A DNA stretch of 64,000 nucleotides from Eubacterium sp. (GCA_017475235.1 JAFVGA010000020.1:1-64000); one strand, 5' to 3'. Shown: positions 51,985 through 61,303, numbered from the stretch's first letter. The notes: generated by a model from the letters alone, not told the origin. Made by a program: numbers and translations.

Positions 51985-51993
51985 ATTATAACA
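51985..51993 (-). promoter_or_regulatory. Extended -10 promoter giving a leaderless macrodomain mRNA
   Basis: TGT-TATAAT followed by ATTCAT and the ATG at 51978. No -35 of quality. Confidence 0.6.
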
Positions 51994-51994
51994 C

Positions 51995-52029
51995 TAAATA
52001 AAAAAATGAGGTCCCAAATCGGGGCCTCA
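51995..52029 (-). terminator. Intrinsic terminator after the restriction endonuclease gene
   Basis: TGAGG-CCCC against GGG-CCTCA (one mismatch on the minus strand) with a 5-nt loop, then seven T. Confidence 0.7.
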
Positions 52030-52056
52030 AATCTTATTTTTGATTACTCTGTTACA

Positions 52057-53172
52057 CTATTCCTTATTAAACTCAATTTCATCATTCTCATAGTTGTAGG
52101 AAACCAAAGTACAGTCGCTCCATTCGCATGACTCTGTTGGTCTGTTTCCTTTTGTGAAGTATCTTATACTATCTTTTTTATTTTTCTCAATTACTTCTTC
52201 TGGAAAATCTGATGCAACAATATATGCTTCCACCATGGAATAATCTCCAAAGGCATACTCTTGTGTGACCCAATCAACGTACTTCATTACTTGATCTATT
52301 ACTTCTACACTTGCTGCATCTTTCTTTATCTCAATAATAAGATATTTCGATATAGTATTGTACCCTTTAATATATCTATATCCAAAGATATCCATCTTAT
52401 CCATATAATCAATTGGTTTAAATGGTGATGCAATTACTTGATGTGAAATATAATCCCATTTACCAAAGACTTCATTGTCTGTCTTTAGCATTTCGCAAAG
52501 ATGAGCTTCAATGGCCATTTCGTGTTTGATTTTGTTTTCATCCTTTGCATTAAGTAATATATTATAGGTATTCAATCTATGATCTTGTTTGATTTTGTGT
52601 TCTATTTTTAAATGATGTGAATTACTAAACTCATAAATATCCTTTTGTTCGTATAATTCTTCTTCATTTCTTTTTAGAATAATATCCATTAATGCTGAAT
52701 CTTCTTCGTCATCAATCTTAATAAACGACACTTTCCACATAGCTCTAAGCATCTTGAATTTTTGTGGATTACTCGCCAATACATCATCCATATCAATCCC
52801 CTTTTTAAAGAAATATGGTGAAGGTTTAAACAAACATAGACATCTATTGGCAGTATTCCCTTCTTCTAACAATGGAGATAATTTTGAATAATCATCATCT
52901 GAATAATTTTTAGGAATATCAGCTTTAAAATAATTTAAATATTTACAATCGTCACCTATATTAACTAACTCACCTATTCCATAAATTTTTCTCTTAAAGA
53001 AAAAATAAATATGGTTTCCTTCCTCCATGCTTAAATAGTCAGCAAAAGTACCCTCATGATGAACTCCCCAGTTTCCATTTCTAGGTTTCCCTAAAACTGT
53101 GCTGTATGTTCCTGATTTTATACACTTATCTAATGATTCTAGGCTATCAATAGTCATTATATATCCTGCCAT
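52057..53172 (-). CDS. Putative type II restriction endonuclease, PD-(D/E)XK type with EVE/PUA-like N-terminus
   Basis: The 371-residue protein is encoded 14 bp after an m5C methyltransferase. Its C-terminal half has a nuclease pattern: Glu222, Asp261 (MDIFGYRYI), Glu281-x-Lys283 (IIEIKKD), then Gln294-x3-Tyr298 (DQVMKYVDW), as in NucS/RecB-like PD-(D/E)XK enzymes. The N-terminal part (about 30-75, GNHIYFFFKRKIYGIGEL) resembles EVE/PUA-like modified-base readers. Both points are by eye. The recognition site is unknown. The gene is clearly more AT-rich than its neighbours. Confidence 0.72.
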   Translation of the reverse strand: MAGYIMTIDSLESLDKCIKSGTYSTVLGKPRNGNWGVHHEGTFADYLSMEEGNHIYFFFKRKIYGIGELVNIGDDCKYLNYFKADIPKNYSDDDYSKLSPLLEEGNTANRCLCLFKPSPYFFKKGIDMDDVLASNPQKFKMLRAMWKVSFIKIDDEEDSALMDIILKRNEEELYEQKDIYEFSNSHHLKIEHKIKQDHRLNTYNILLNAKDENKIKHEMAIEAHLCEMLKTDNEVFGKWDYISHQVIASPFKPIDYMDKMDIFGYRYIKGYNTISKYLIIEIKKDAASVEVIDQVMKYVDWVTQEYAFGDYSMVEAYIVASDFPEEVIEKNKKDSIRYFTKGNRPTESCEWSDCTLVSYNYENDEIEFNKE

Positions 53173-53186
53173 AAATACCTCCCAAC

Positions 53187-54536
53187 CTATTCTTCTTTTG
53201 AAAAGATTTCGTCAAGTTCACTTTCCATCTGCTTAATCAAATCGACAACTAATGCGTTTCCCATACAGAAATATCTAGTTCTCTCTGGCATTGGAACTAC
53301 CTCTCCATCTATAAAACAATCTTTTGTCCAATCATCCGGAAATCCTTGAATTCTTTCTGTTTCAATTGGAGTAAGCAATCTAATTTGTTTTGTCATCTTG
53401 TCTCTTACGATGTGGGTGCTTCTATTGAAGCTTCCTTCCGATGTTAGCATTGTTCTTGCAGGAACATCCCATTCGTCTATCATCGAGATTGGGCCCTCAG
53501 AAAAAACATATTTATGTCCATTAGCTGCAGTTCTAAGTTTTTTCTTTGCGCCTTTTAAGTATTGCCAAGTCTGTCTACTCTCTTTTGGAAGCTCCTCTTT
53601 TGTTTCGTCACTGTGTGTAATATCTTCATATGTATAATATAGTTTTTCTTTATCGATATAATACTTCGAATCTACAAGTGATGTTCTATTGTCTTGGAGT
53701 ATATCTCCTAGTGTAATTGGATCTTTGTAGACTGGTGTTGTTTTAACACTGTATATCTTTCCTTCTACCATATATCCCGAATTTTCAAAATCAAAGCTGA
53801 AGTTATCAGACACATCTACTATATCTAATGATAAATCTGCTTCCTTTATCTTCTTTTCTTCGAATGTTTCTAGAGGGAAACTCTTTGCGAAGAATCCTTC
53901 TGATTGAATCACGTTATACGGTTCAACTTTTTTCATCTTTTTAAAATAGTTAGTATTCTCTCTGTAAGCAAAAATATAAGTTCTACGTCTTCTTTGCTGA
54001 TATCCATATTCTGCTGCATTAAGAACTCTCCACTCTACTGAATATCCATTGAAATTTAGGCAAGCTAGCATTACACCAAAGTCTCTTCCTCTTTGTTTGG
54101 AAGGAGATTTTAATAATCTGTCTACGTTTTCTAATAAGATGAAGGGTGGCTTTTTTTCTTCAATAACATCTTTAATAGACCACCATAGAACTCCTTTTTT
54201 ACCATGAATTCCTTTCTCACCTTTTAATGCTCTAGCTACAGAATAGTCTTGGCAAGGAAATCCACCTACAAGTAAGTTGTGGTCCGGAATAGTCGATTTA
54301 TCTACGTGTGCAATATCTATGTTAGTTGTATCATTACCATTTGTATCTAATGACTGGCCAAATTTATCTACGTAACAACCATGAGCCCACTGACTTTTTT
54401 TGCCTGGTTCCCACTGACTAAACCAGACAGTTTCCCACTTCTCTGGTTTTTTTGTATCTTCAATTTTACTAATGGAATTTAAACCGCATCTAAAGCCGCC
54501 AACTCCTGCAAATAATTCACAAACTGTCTTCTTCAT
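53187..54536 (-). CDS. DNA (cytosine-5) methyltransferase
   Basis: The 449 residues show the C5-methyltransferase motifs in normal order: I (ELFAGVGGFRCGL, binds SAM), IV with catalytic Cys95 (GGFPCQDYSVA), VI (LLENVDR, Glu136), VIII (YQQRRRRTYIFA), IX/X (RIQGFPDDWT and MGNALVVDLI). It protects DNA against the partner nuclease encoded next. An AGAGGTG ribosome site is present. Base composition is low in GC, which with the two-gene unit suggests horizontal gain. Confidence 0.95.
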   Translation of the reverse strand: MKKTVCELFAGVGGFRCGLNSISKIEDTKKPEKWETVWFSQWEPGKKSQWAHGCYVDKFGQSLDTNGNDTTNIDIAHVDKSTIPDHNLLVGGFPCQDYSVARALKGEKGIHGKKGVLWWSIKDVIEEKKPPFILLENVDRLLKSPSKQRGRDFGVMLACLNFNGYSVEWRVLNAAEYGYQQRRRRTYIFAYRENTNYFKKMKKVEPYNVIQSEGFFAKSFPLETFEEKKIKEADLSLDIVDVSDNFSFDFENSGYMVEGKIYSVKTTPVYKDPITLGDILQDNRTSLVDSKYYIDKEKLYYTYEDITHSDETKEELPKESRQTWQYLKGAKKKLRTAANGHKYVFSEGPISMIDEWDVPARTMLTSEGSFNRSTHIVRDKMTKQIRLLTPIETERIQGFPDDWTKDCFIDGEVVPMPERTRYFCMGNALVVDLIKQMESELDEIFSKEE

Positions 54537-54655
54537 ATTTCACCTCTACTAAATCAAAACTAGTATATCACACATACTCTTTAGGATCAAGCATAACCCT
54601 TAATCGTTTATAGTTTATATTTTGACTTGTACAATTATTGGGACACTTGCAAAAT

Positions 54656-54679
54656 AAAAAAGCTCTTTCGAGCTTTTTT
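54656..54679. terminator. Bidirectional intrinsic terminator after the TM2 gene
   Basis: AAAAAAGCTC/GAGCTTTTTT with a TTTC loop. Confidence 0.85.
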
Positions 54680-54680
54680 A

Positions 54681-54908
54681 TTATTCCCTCAATGGCACTC
54701 CATCGCCATCTTTAAATGATCCTAGTAGTAATCTAATTAAATCTATCACCCAGCCTATTCCGAAAAATCCTAAGGTGAATAGATAGATTAATCCCCAGAA
54801 GATTTTTCCTACATAAAAATTGTGAATACCTAAATAGCCGAAAAGTAAGCATAGGAAAAATGCTACCCATCTACTTTTGTCGCTGGTAACTGTATAATAT
54901 GCACCCAT
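54681..54908 (-). CDS. TM2 domain protein
   Basis: The 75 residues contain two helices with the TM2 signature (LFGYLGIHNFYVGK, FGIGWVIDLIRLL). The molecular role is unknown; such proteins are common in Firmicutes. It lies 15 bp after the BspA-like gene, with AAGG upstream, and right before a terminator. Confidence 0.88.
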   Translation of the reverse strand: MGAYYTVTSDKSRWVAFFLCLLFGYLGIHNFYVGKIFWGLIYLFTLGFFGIGWVIDLIRLLLGSFKDGDGVPLRE

Positions 54909-54923
54909 ATTATTTACCTTCCT

Positions 54924-55490
54924 TTACTTTATTTTTAATTTATAGTTTCCGTAAGGTTGATTCTTTGTCTTTTTAAAATACTTGTGCGCTTTACTGTTTT
55001 TGTAAACGTATATCTTTGTGCCCTGGAGCCCTTCTTCTGTCTCCATAATACTTCTACCTATTTTCTTTACAGATTTTGGGAAGTACACTTTCTTAAGGTA
55101 TGTATCTGCGAAGCACCTCTTCTTTAGCGTTTTTACTCCTTCTTTCATAACGACTTTTTTAATGCCACTAAAGATTAGGGCTTCTTTCTTAATAGTCTTA
55201 CAAGTCTTTGGGATGATTAGTGTTTTGACATATCCTTTGTAGCAGTCGGTTATTTCAAAAGCTGCTTCACCTATAGCTTTTACTTTCTTTGGAAGGGTAA
55301 GTTTCTTTTTATTACCGAGGTATCTTATTAGCACGCCCTTCTTTATATAGAAGCCTTTTTTGTCTACTTTTGTGCTGTAGCAGTCTTGGCCGCCGGCGCA
55401 GTCTATCGCCTTTACTGGTTGTGCGCTCCACGCTATAGATAGAACTAATGTTAGTGTTAGCAATATTGCTGTAATTCTCTTAATTATCAT
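54924..55490 (-). CDS. Secreted BspA-like leucine-rich-repeat protein
   Basis: The 188 residues have a signal peptide (about 1-28), a short Cys-containing stretch (DCAGGQDCYS), then LRR_5-type repeats of the BspA kind (KKLTLPKKVKAIGEAAFE, KTLIIPKTCKTIKKEAL, KKVYFPKSVKKIGRSI). It is Lys-rich like the other secreted proteins here. It is probably a small surface adhesin or matrix piece. The TM2 gene follows in the same transcript. Confidence 0.82.
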   Translation of the reverse strand: MIIKRITAILLTLTLVLSIAWSAQPVKAIDCAGGQDCYSTKVDKKGFYIKKGVLIRYLGNKKKLTLPKKVKAIGEAAFEITDCYKGYVKTLIIPKTCKTIKKEALIFSGIKKVVMKEGVKTLKKRCFADTYLKKVYFPKSVKKIGRSIMETEEGLQGTKIYVYKNSKAHKYFKKTKNQPYGNYKLKIK

Positions 55491-55606
55491 AATGATCCGC
55501 TCCTTTTCAACAGTTATATTCTACCACATAATCCGGCTATTTACTTCTAGTAGATTTAGTTTTTATAAGTTATAATATTGGTATATTGAATGTACGGAGG
55601 TTTATT

Positions 55607-57409
55607 ATGAAAAAAATATCTAAGATTTTAAGTTTAGTTCTTAGTATTGCGTTGGTAGTGACTTCTATCACTTTTACACCAGCCAAGGCTGAGACTATTC
55701 AGAAGAAACAATTTCAGTTTTCGAAGATGATGGTAACTAAGGATGAGTATACGAGTGACTACTACTATTCCGACAGTTACTTTGCCGATAGCTCATATAA
55801 TTATAATCCGCATCTTGCGACTATGAGTATGTGTGCGGCATGTGCATCTTCGGGTAATACTATGTCGGATCCTGTTTGGTCTGGTTTATCTAAGGATATT
55901 GAGGCTTTGCTTTCGGCAAATGGATTTGACACTATCTATGTGAATGAAGACTTTAATAAGGAACCTACTAAAGATACTATGGGTTTTGTGTTTGCCAAGA
56001 AGGCTATAAAGGTAAATGGCAAAGACTACACTCTTATTGCTGTTAACTTTAGAAATGCCAACTACGGCAAAGAATGGTTCGGCAATGTAGACGTGGGCGG
56101 AGGCACTATGCATGAAGGTTTTACTAATGCAGCCGACAAAGCGCATGAAGCTTTAACTTCTTACGTGAGAGAAAACGGAATTAAAGAAGATGTAAAGATT
56201 TGGATTACTGGTTATTCTAGAGGCGCTGCTGTTTCTAATATATTAGCTAAACAGTTGGATGATGACGGATTTATCAGTAGCGCTTCTGTAGAGGCTGAAG
56301 ATATTTATGCCTATGCTTTTGCTACTCCTGCTGTTACATCTGAGAACAATTATAAGAAGCCTTTGTTTAAGAATATCTTTAACACTATTTCTAAATATGA
56401 TGTTGTGCCTCAGGTACCACCTGAGCAGTGGGGATGGCACAGATATGGTGTAGATATTTATCTACCAGCTTTAGATGATAACAACTATGCTGCTAAGAAG
56501 GCTAGAGCGCAAAAGTTCTTAGATTTATTTGCGAAGGGCGAAACAGTTTGCTATGAAAAATTGCCTGGATATAAGTTAAGTATTGATATGAGCGGAGTGC
56601 AGATTCTTCCTACTGATGAACAGAATGTTCAAAATACAATAGACGCTCTAGTTAGTGCTCTAACAGGTTCTATTAAAACATCTCAGGATTTTAACGATTT
56701 AAAACCTGCCACAGAAGCTGTGTTTGATGTTATATACGATGGTACAGATGAGCAGAAGGCTGCATTTGTTAATGCACTAAAAGCTAAGATTCCTGAGGGA
56801 GAAGAGACTACATTCCTCTTGGGTCTTTTGCAAGATTTGATGGCAGGTGGAGATAAGGCAGTTGATTTGATTGCTGATTGCTTAGAGGAGGCTGGTATTC
56901 CTTTGGCGGACCCGGATGTACAAAAGCCTGCTATCAAGAAGTTATTAACTGCTATAGTACTTGCTGCAATGAGCGATTTGGTTGGAACTACTACTGCCGG
57001 ACTAACTATTGCAAACAACGTAATGCCATTTATTGGTAACCACTTTAATTATAAGTATTTGGCTTGGATGCAATCACTTGATTCTAACTACAAGCTAGAT
57101 TCTGATAACCCACCTTCGCCGAAGGTTACTAAACCTGGCAAGGGTAAGGTTGTTAGTGCTAAGAGAAAGAGCGCTAAGAAGATTAAGGTTAAGGTTAAGA
57201 AGATTAAAGGCGCTAAGGGATATCAGATTAAGGCATACAAAGGCAAGAAGACTTACGTTAAGAAATATACAAAGAAGACTAAGATTACTCTTAAGTCTAA
57301 GAAGTTTAAGAAAAAGAAGAAATTGTACGTTAAGGTTCGTGCTTACAAGCTTAATGGTAAGAAGAAAGTATACGGTAAATGGTCTAAGGCTAAGAAGGTT
57401 AAAAAATAA
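55607..57409 (+). CDS. Secreted lipase-like alpha/beta hydrolase with lysine-rich FN3-like tail
   Basis: The 600 residues start at the ATG with GGAGG upstream. A signal peptide runs to about residue 28. A class-3-lipase-like fold follows with the nucleophile elbow GYSRG (Ser204; WITGYSRGAAVSN) and a possible catalytic Asp/His later (ISKYDVVPQVPPEQWGWHRYG). The last 95 residues are the Lys-rich FN3-like domain also found at the end of the two giant surface proteins (KSAKKIKVKVKKIKGAKGYQI). The substrate is unknown. It is a single plus-strand gene. Confidence 0.82.
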   Translation: MKKISKILSLVLSIALVVTSITFTPAKAETIQKKQFQFSKMMVTKDEYTSDYYYSDSYFADSSYNYNPHLATMSMCAACASSGNTMSDPVWSGLSKDIEALLSANGFDTIYVNEDFNKEPTKDTMGFVFAKKAIKVNGKDYTLIAVNFRNANYGKEWFGNVDVGGGTMHEGFTNAADKAHEALTSYVRENGIKEDVKIWITGYSRGAAVSNILAKQLDDDGFISSASVEAEDIYAYAFATPAVTSENNYKKPLFKNIFNTISKYDVVPQVPPEQWGWHRYGVDIYLPALDDNNYAAKKARAQKFLDLFAKGETVCYEKLPGYKLSIDMSGVQILPTDEQNVQNTIDALVSALTGSIKTSQDFNDLKPATEAVFDVIYDGTDEQKAAFVNALKAKIPEGEETTFLLGLLQDLMAGGDKAVDLIADCLEEAGIPLADPDVQKPAIKKLLTAIVLAAMSDLVGTTTAGLTIANNVMPFIGNHFNYKYLAWMQSLDSNYKLDSDNPPSPKVTKPGKGKVVSAKRKSAKKIKVKVKKIKGAKGYQIKAYKGKKTYVKKYTKKTKITLKSKKFKKKKKLYVKVRAYKLNGKKKVYGKWSKAKKVKK

Positions 57410-57420
57410 ATGATTATAAT

Positions 57421-57454
57421 AAAAAGGCTATTGGAAATATCCAATAGCCTTTTT
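57421..57454. terminator. Bidirectional terminator between lipase-like and APC genes
   Basis: A perfect 15-bp stem around core GGCTATTGGA/TCCAATAGCC with a 4-nt loop. Confidence 0.9.
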
Positions 57455-57466
57455 CTTTTGTCTTTT

Positions 57467-58936
57467 TTATTTTTTGTTTTGCTTTCTGGCTATCGCCATC
57501 ATCACAAATCCTAAGCATACTAAAACGATAGGTACTATTACATTTGATACTGTCTGGAAGATGTTTACTGTTCCGTCTTTGTTTGTTGTGTACATTCCCA
57601 TGATACACGATATCAATGTTAGCAAGAAACACCATATAGCCACTGACATTCCTAGGTATTTGTTCTTTAGGAATTTGTAGTCGGCGTCTTTGTCGAAGAA
57701 GCGTTTCTTTAAGAAGTAGTACGCTACAAATACCCAACAATACCTTAATGGCATACAGACTGAGTTCATCTTCGTCAAGAAGTTGTTTAGCGCATCGTTA
57801 TTGCCTGCGCCTAGTGCCGGAACTATCATTAATATTGTTACGATCACTACTACCAATATTAGACCGTTTCTGTATGCGCCCCTCTTGGTCTTTTTGAGTA
57901 GTCCTTTTGGAATATATTTTGTATCTGCATTATCAAGCAATACTCTTAGCGGTGCATCTATCGAGATGATTAGAGCTGCTAGGAAACATGTTCCTTGCGT
58001 GATTGCATATATTATTCTAAATAGAGAACCTACTCCGTAGTACAATCCCAATTTTTCAAATGATTCATACGCTCCGCTTGTTACGAAGTGATCTTTATCT
58101 TTCAGTGCGCTTGGATCTGTTACCATTCCAAGTGCTATTGTGCCAAGCACCGCGCAGATAGCAACCATTACTGCCACTGCTATCATTCCTCTAGGGAAGT
58201 TCTTGCCCGGCTTTTTCATCTGGTTAACGTACGGAGCAATTTTTTCTGCACCACCTACTGCCAATATTAGAATTGAGAAACTCGTAAAGAATCCAATTCC
58301 CATCTCTGGTGTAAATGTATCTAGGCTCCATTTGATTTGCTGAACCTTACCATCTGTGATATGAGGTGCTGCCCAAATCATTAGTATAAACAATAGTGAT
58401 AAGACGAATGAACAAATGCCTGCCACTGATGCTATCTTTTTAATAATGCTTATTCCACGTGTAGTTAGAAATATACAGAATAAGAATATTCCCCAGCACG
58501 CTAAAGCTACCAATAGGGTTGGAAGTTGTTCAATTTTGTTTGCTCCCTTTTCGCCAAAGATTGCCCAGCTAGCCGCCACCAACACTTGGTTTGGCTTTTG
58601 TGATAGATATGGCATATGCACTACCCAGTACATCCATCCTGCAAAGAACGCAAACACTGGAGCTGTAGTTTTTAGCGTCCAAGAACTAACTCCGCCTCCT
58701 GATTCTTTGAAGGTGGCTCCCATCTCACCTACTATCAATGCGTATGGCACAAAGTACAATGCCATGATAAGTATCCATGGTACTACCGCTGGCAATCCAC
58801 CATAGTAAGCATAGCCGTTGATGATGTTACCGAAGCCCCACACTGTGGTGAATCCCATAAATGCTAGGGTATACCACATCATTTTTTTGTTTTTCTTCTG
58901 CTGCTCGGCTGGTGCCGATGTTGGTTGTTTACTCAT
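57467..58936 (-). CDS. APC-superfamily amino acid permease
   Basis: The 489 residues have about 12 helices. The opening TLAFMGFTTVWGFGNIINGYAYYGGLPAVVPW and an ESGGGVSSW motif fit a GadC/YjeM-like amino acid antiporter. The helix-6 region ILAVGGAEKIAPYVN also fits. The substrate is unknown. AGAGG precedes the ATG. It is a single gene. Confidence 0.88.
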   Translation of the reverse strand: MSKQPTSAPAEQQKKNKKMMWYTLAFMGFTTVWGFGNIINGYAYYGGLPAVVPWILIMALYFVPYALIVGEMGATFKESGGGVSSWTLKTTAPVFAFFAGWMYWVVHMPYLSQKPNQVLVAASWAIFGEKGANKIEQLPTLLVALACWGIFLFCIFLTTRGISIIKKIASVAGICSFVLSLLFILMIWAAPHITDGKVQQIKWSLDTFTPEMGIGFFTSFSILILAVGGAEKIAPYVNQMKKPGKNFPRGMIAVAVMVAICAVLGTIALGMVTDPSALKDKDHFVTSGAYESFEKLGLYYGVGSLFRIIYAITQGTCFLAALIISIDAPLRVLLDNADTKYIPKGLLKKTKRGAYRNGLILVVVIVTILMIVPALGAGNNDALNNFLTKMNSVCMPLRYCWVFVAYYFLKKRFFDKDADYKFLKNKYLGMSVAIWCFLLTLISCIMGMYTTNKDGTVNIFQTVSNVIVPIVLVCLGFVMMAIARKQNKK

Positions 58937-59043
58937 AATTATTCCTCTTATTATTTTTTATCCGACCTAGTTCGATATTTTTATTTTATCACATATTATA
59001 TTCAAAACGAATAATTCTAATATATATTTATGAACCCTTTTGT

Positions 59044-59051
59044 TATATAAT
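59044..59051 (+). promoter_or_regulatory. -10 region giving a short or absent leader for the DUF2752 gene
   Basis: TATAAT (59046-59051), or the extended form TGT-TATATA ending at 59049, then 7-9 nt to the ATG at 59059. There is no Shine-Dalgarno and no good -35. Confidence 0.45.
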
Positions 59052-59058
59052 TTTTTAT

Positions 59059-59469
59059 ATGAGGTTATTGTCTAAGTTGGACTACGTGCAAAAAAGAATA
59101 ATTGCACTCTATGTGTTTTTGATTTGTGCTGCGATTGGGATTTATATTTTTATAATAATCACGGGGCAATCTTTTGCTTGCCCTATTTACAAAATAACTG
59201 GCCTCTACTGCCCAGCTTGTGGAATCACCAGGTCTACCGTAAATCTACTTCACTTTAGATTCTACGAAGCATTTAGAAATCATCCAGCATTTATCATTGG
59301 TGCAATTGTATGGTTTTTGATTAGTATCTTTGCATTTATCGGAAAACCTAAGTGTTTTAGAAACTCCAAGGTTATTTTAAAAATTTTATACGTAACTTTG
59401 GCACTATTTGTTTTGTTTGCAATCTTCAGAAATATTCCAGGTTTTGAGTTTTTGCACCCGATAAGTTAA
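59059..59469 (+). CDS. DUF2752 membrane protein
   Basis: The 136 residues have three or four helices and the family motif CPIYKITGLYCPACGITRSTVNLL, with FRNHPAFI after it. Function is unknown. The ATG has no Shine-Dalgarno and follows a -10 box by 7 nt. It lies between the APC gene and the partner-switching operon, convergent with the latter across a bidirectional terminator. Confidence 0.83.
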   Translation: MRLLSKLDYVQKRIIALYVFLICAAIGIYIFIIITGQSFACPIYKITGLYCPACGITRSTVNLLHFRFYEAFRNHPAFIIGAIVWFLISIFAFIGKPKCFRNSKVILKILYVTLALFVLFAIFRNIPGFEFLHPIS

Positions 59470-59480
59470 ATGATACGCAA

Positions 59481-59514
59481 TAAAAATAGGGGACTTGCTC
59501 GTCCCCTATTTTTT
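59481..59514. terminator. Bidirectional terminator between DUF2752 and STAS genes
   Basis: AAAAATAGGGGAC/GTCCCCTATTTTT with a TTGCTC loop. Confidence 0.9.
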
Positions 59515-59539
59515 ATTGTTATTTAATTTTCCTCCCGTA

Positions 59540-59839
59540 TTACTCTACTTCAAACACTGCATCTAGGCATGTGTCTTTCAGTACTTTATTAAAAAATTCA
59601 CCCACGTTAGTAAGTTTCATTGTGCCATCTTCTTCCTTCAGTTGCTTGTATGTAGCAAGAAGCACACGTATACCTGCAGAGGATACGTAGTCGCACTCAG
59701 CAAAATCTAGTTTTAAGTTTTTCACTCCACTCAAATTTTCGTCTAAAAGTTCTTTCAGTTCAGGCGCAGTCACTGTGTTAAGTTCTCCTGACAAGTGAAC
59801 AATTAATTCTTCCCCATTTTTTTCTGTTGTTAAATTCAT
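59540..59839 (-). CDS. STAS-domain anti-sigma factor antagonist-like protein
   Basis: The 99 residues are a single STAS domain: LSGELNTVTAPELKELL, then CDYVSSAGIRVLL. Ser54 sits at the position phosphorylated in SpoIIAA/RsbV. In partner switching a HATPase kinase phosphorylates it and a SpoIIE-type phosphatase removes the phosphate. That phosphatase is encoded 9 bp upstream, and a HATPase-like domain is in the gene before that. No sigma factor gene is in view. Confidence 0.92.
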   Translation of the reverse strand: MNLTTEKNGEELIVHLSGELNTVTAPELKELLDENLSGVKNLKLDFAECDYVSSAGIRVLLATYKQLKEEDGTMKLTNVGEFFNKVLKDTCLDAVFEVE

Positions 59840-59848
59840 TTTTTTCTC

Positions 59849-61303
59849 CTATTCTTTAATGGATATAATTACCATTGTAATATCGTCAAACTGTGAGACA
59901 CCCTTTGCAAAACTATTGATGTCATCAACCATTTTGTTTAGAGTTTCTTCTCCTGAACAATCTCTTGTATCTTCTAGCATCTTTTCTACTTTTTCTACAC
60001 CATACAATTCATTATTCTTATTATGAGCTTCTGTGGCACCGTCAGTGTAGAGCAACAATCTATCTCCCTTTTCTAGATGAATCTCACTTTGATCATATTG
60101 GGTGTTTTCAAAAGCTGCAAGCATTAAGCCGTGAACTGTCTCTAATTCTTCACAACCCTTACCCTTTCGTTGAAGTATAGGATAATTATGTCCAGCATTA
60201 GTATATTGTAATGTCATAGTTCGGATATCCAATATTCCTATCCAAACAGTAGCAAACATGCTCTCTTTATTATTCTCGCAAAGTCTAACGTTAGCTTCAT
60301 TTAGTATTTCTGATGTGCTCTCTTTAAAAAGTGCATAATCCTTGATAATAGTTTTGGCTGTCATCATAAATAGCGCAGCTGGGGTTCCTTTGCCGGAGAC
60401 ATCTGCTATTAAAAAGCACATACGATTTTCATCAATAAAAAAGTAATCGTAAAAATCGCCACCTACTTCTTTGGCAGTGTTCAAACTACATTTCATATCT
60501 ATATTTAAATACTTGTCAAACTCTGGTGTGGTTGGTGGCAAGGCATCAGTTTGAATCTTCGCCGCAATACGAAGATCGGTTTCTATTGCTTCTACCTTTG
60601 CCCTACTTTTTAAAACAGTTTTGGTACTGACATTAGTAACCAAATATACAAGCGCTATTGACACTGGCAAAGATAAGTTCTCATAATTGCTTAATTTTTC
60701 CCCTAGAATAAGTTGCTGTAACCAATATAATATAGGAATCATTATGCAGAAAATAAACAAACTTCCTAGTATCTCTGCATTTTCAGGTTTTTTCTTTCTG
60801 CCGATGGTAAGGAAATATATTGTCAAAATAATTGGTGAGAATACATAGAAATACAACAAGCCAATGTAGAGCGTTCCAAACAATACCATCTCTTGTACCC
60901 TACCTGTCTCTGTCATCTTAAACACTAGATGTGTCCAAGGCGTACTTATACATAGCAGCGCAAATGCTGTTACAGGAATTATGTATGCTATGATAAGTCC
61001 TATTTTGTTGATTTCGATTCCTAATTTGCCAACTAAATATCTGTTCAAAAGTGCGGCAAAAACCACAAATGAAATACAGTATCCACATCCTGCTATATAT
61101 GCCAATGTGTTGATCTCAGGATGTTTTTCTACCATAGTCCAGGCAATCTCAAATGCACACATAACTATTCCGGCAATAGTCATGCGTGAGATATAATCTG
61201 TAATTTTTTGTTTGTAAAGCAAAATGTTATTAACTAACAAAATTAATAACAAACATGCTCCCACAAACAATAGTTCTAAGTATAAGCGATCTTGTGCCAT
61301 CAT
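59849..61303 (-). CDS. Membrane SpoIIE/PP2C-type serine phosphatase with seven-helix sensor
   Basis: The 484 residues have about seven N-terminal membrane helices (1-225) and a short linker helix. A full PP2C-like SpoIIE domain follows: GGDFYDYFFID, IADVSGKGTPAALFM, YTNAGHNYP, LLLYTDGATEA, FDDITMVII, with the metal-binding Asp residues kept. It is expected to dephosphorylate the STAS protein encoded just after it, in response to a membrane signal. The gene starts 16 bp after the MATE-HATPase gene. Confidence 0.93.
   Translation of the reverse strand: MMAQDRLYLELLFVGACLLLILLVNNILLYKQKITDYISRMTIAGIVMCAFEIAWTMVEKHPEINTLAYIAGCGYCISFVVFAALLNRYLVGKLGIEINKIGLIIAYIIPVTAFALLCISTPWTHLVFKMTETGRVQEMVLFGTLYIGLLYFYVFSPIILTIYFLTIGRKKKPENAEILGSLFIFCIMIPILYWLQQLILGEKLSNYENLSLPVSIALVYLVTNVSTKTVLKSRAKVEAIETDLRIAAKIQTDALPPTTPEFDKYLNIDMKCSLNTAKEVGGDFYDYFFIDENRMCFLIADVSGKGTPAALFMMTAKTIIKDYALFKESTSEILNEANVRLCENNKESMFATVWIGILDIRTMTLQYTNAGHNYPILQRKGKGCEELETVHGLMLAAFENTQYDQSEIHLEKGDRLLLYTDGATEAHNKNNELYGVEKVEKMLEDTRDCSGEETLNKMVDDINSFAKGVSQFDDITMVIISIKE

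Noticed and set aside
55586-55606. Identical N-termini (MNVRR) in the lipase-like and MoxR proteins, hinting at a shared domain
   Set aside because: Both come from translating the same leader block TGAATGTACGGAGG, which is the ribosome site; the real starts are downstream.
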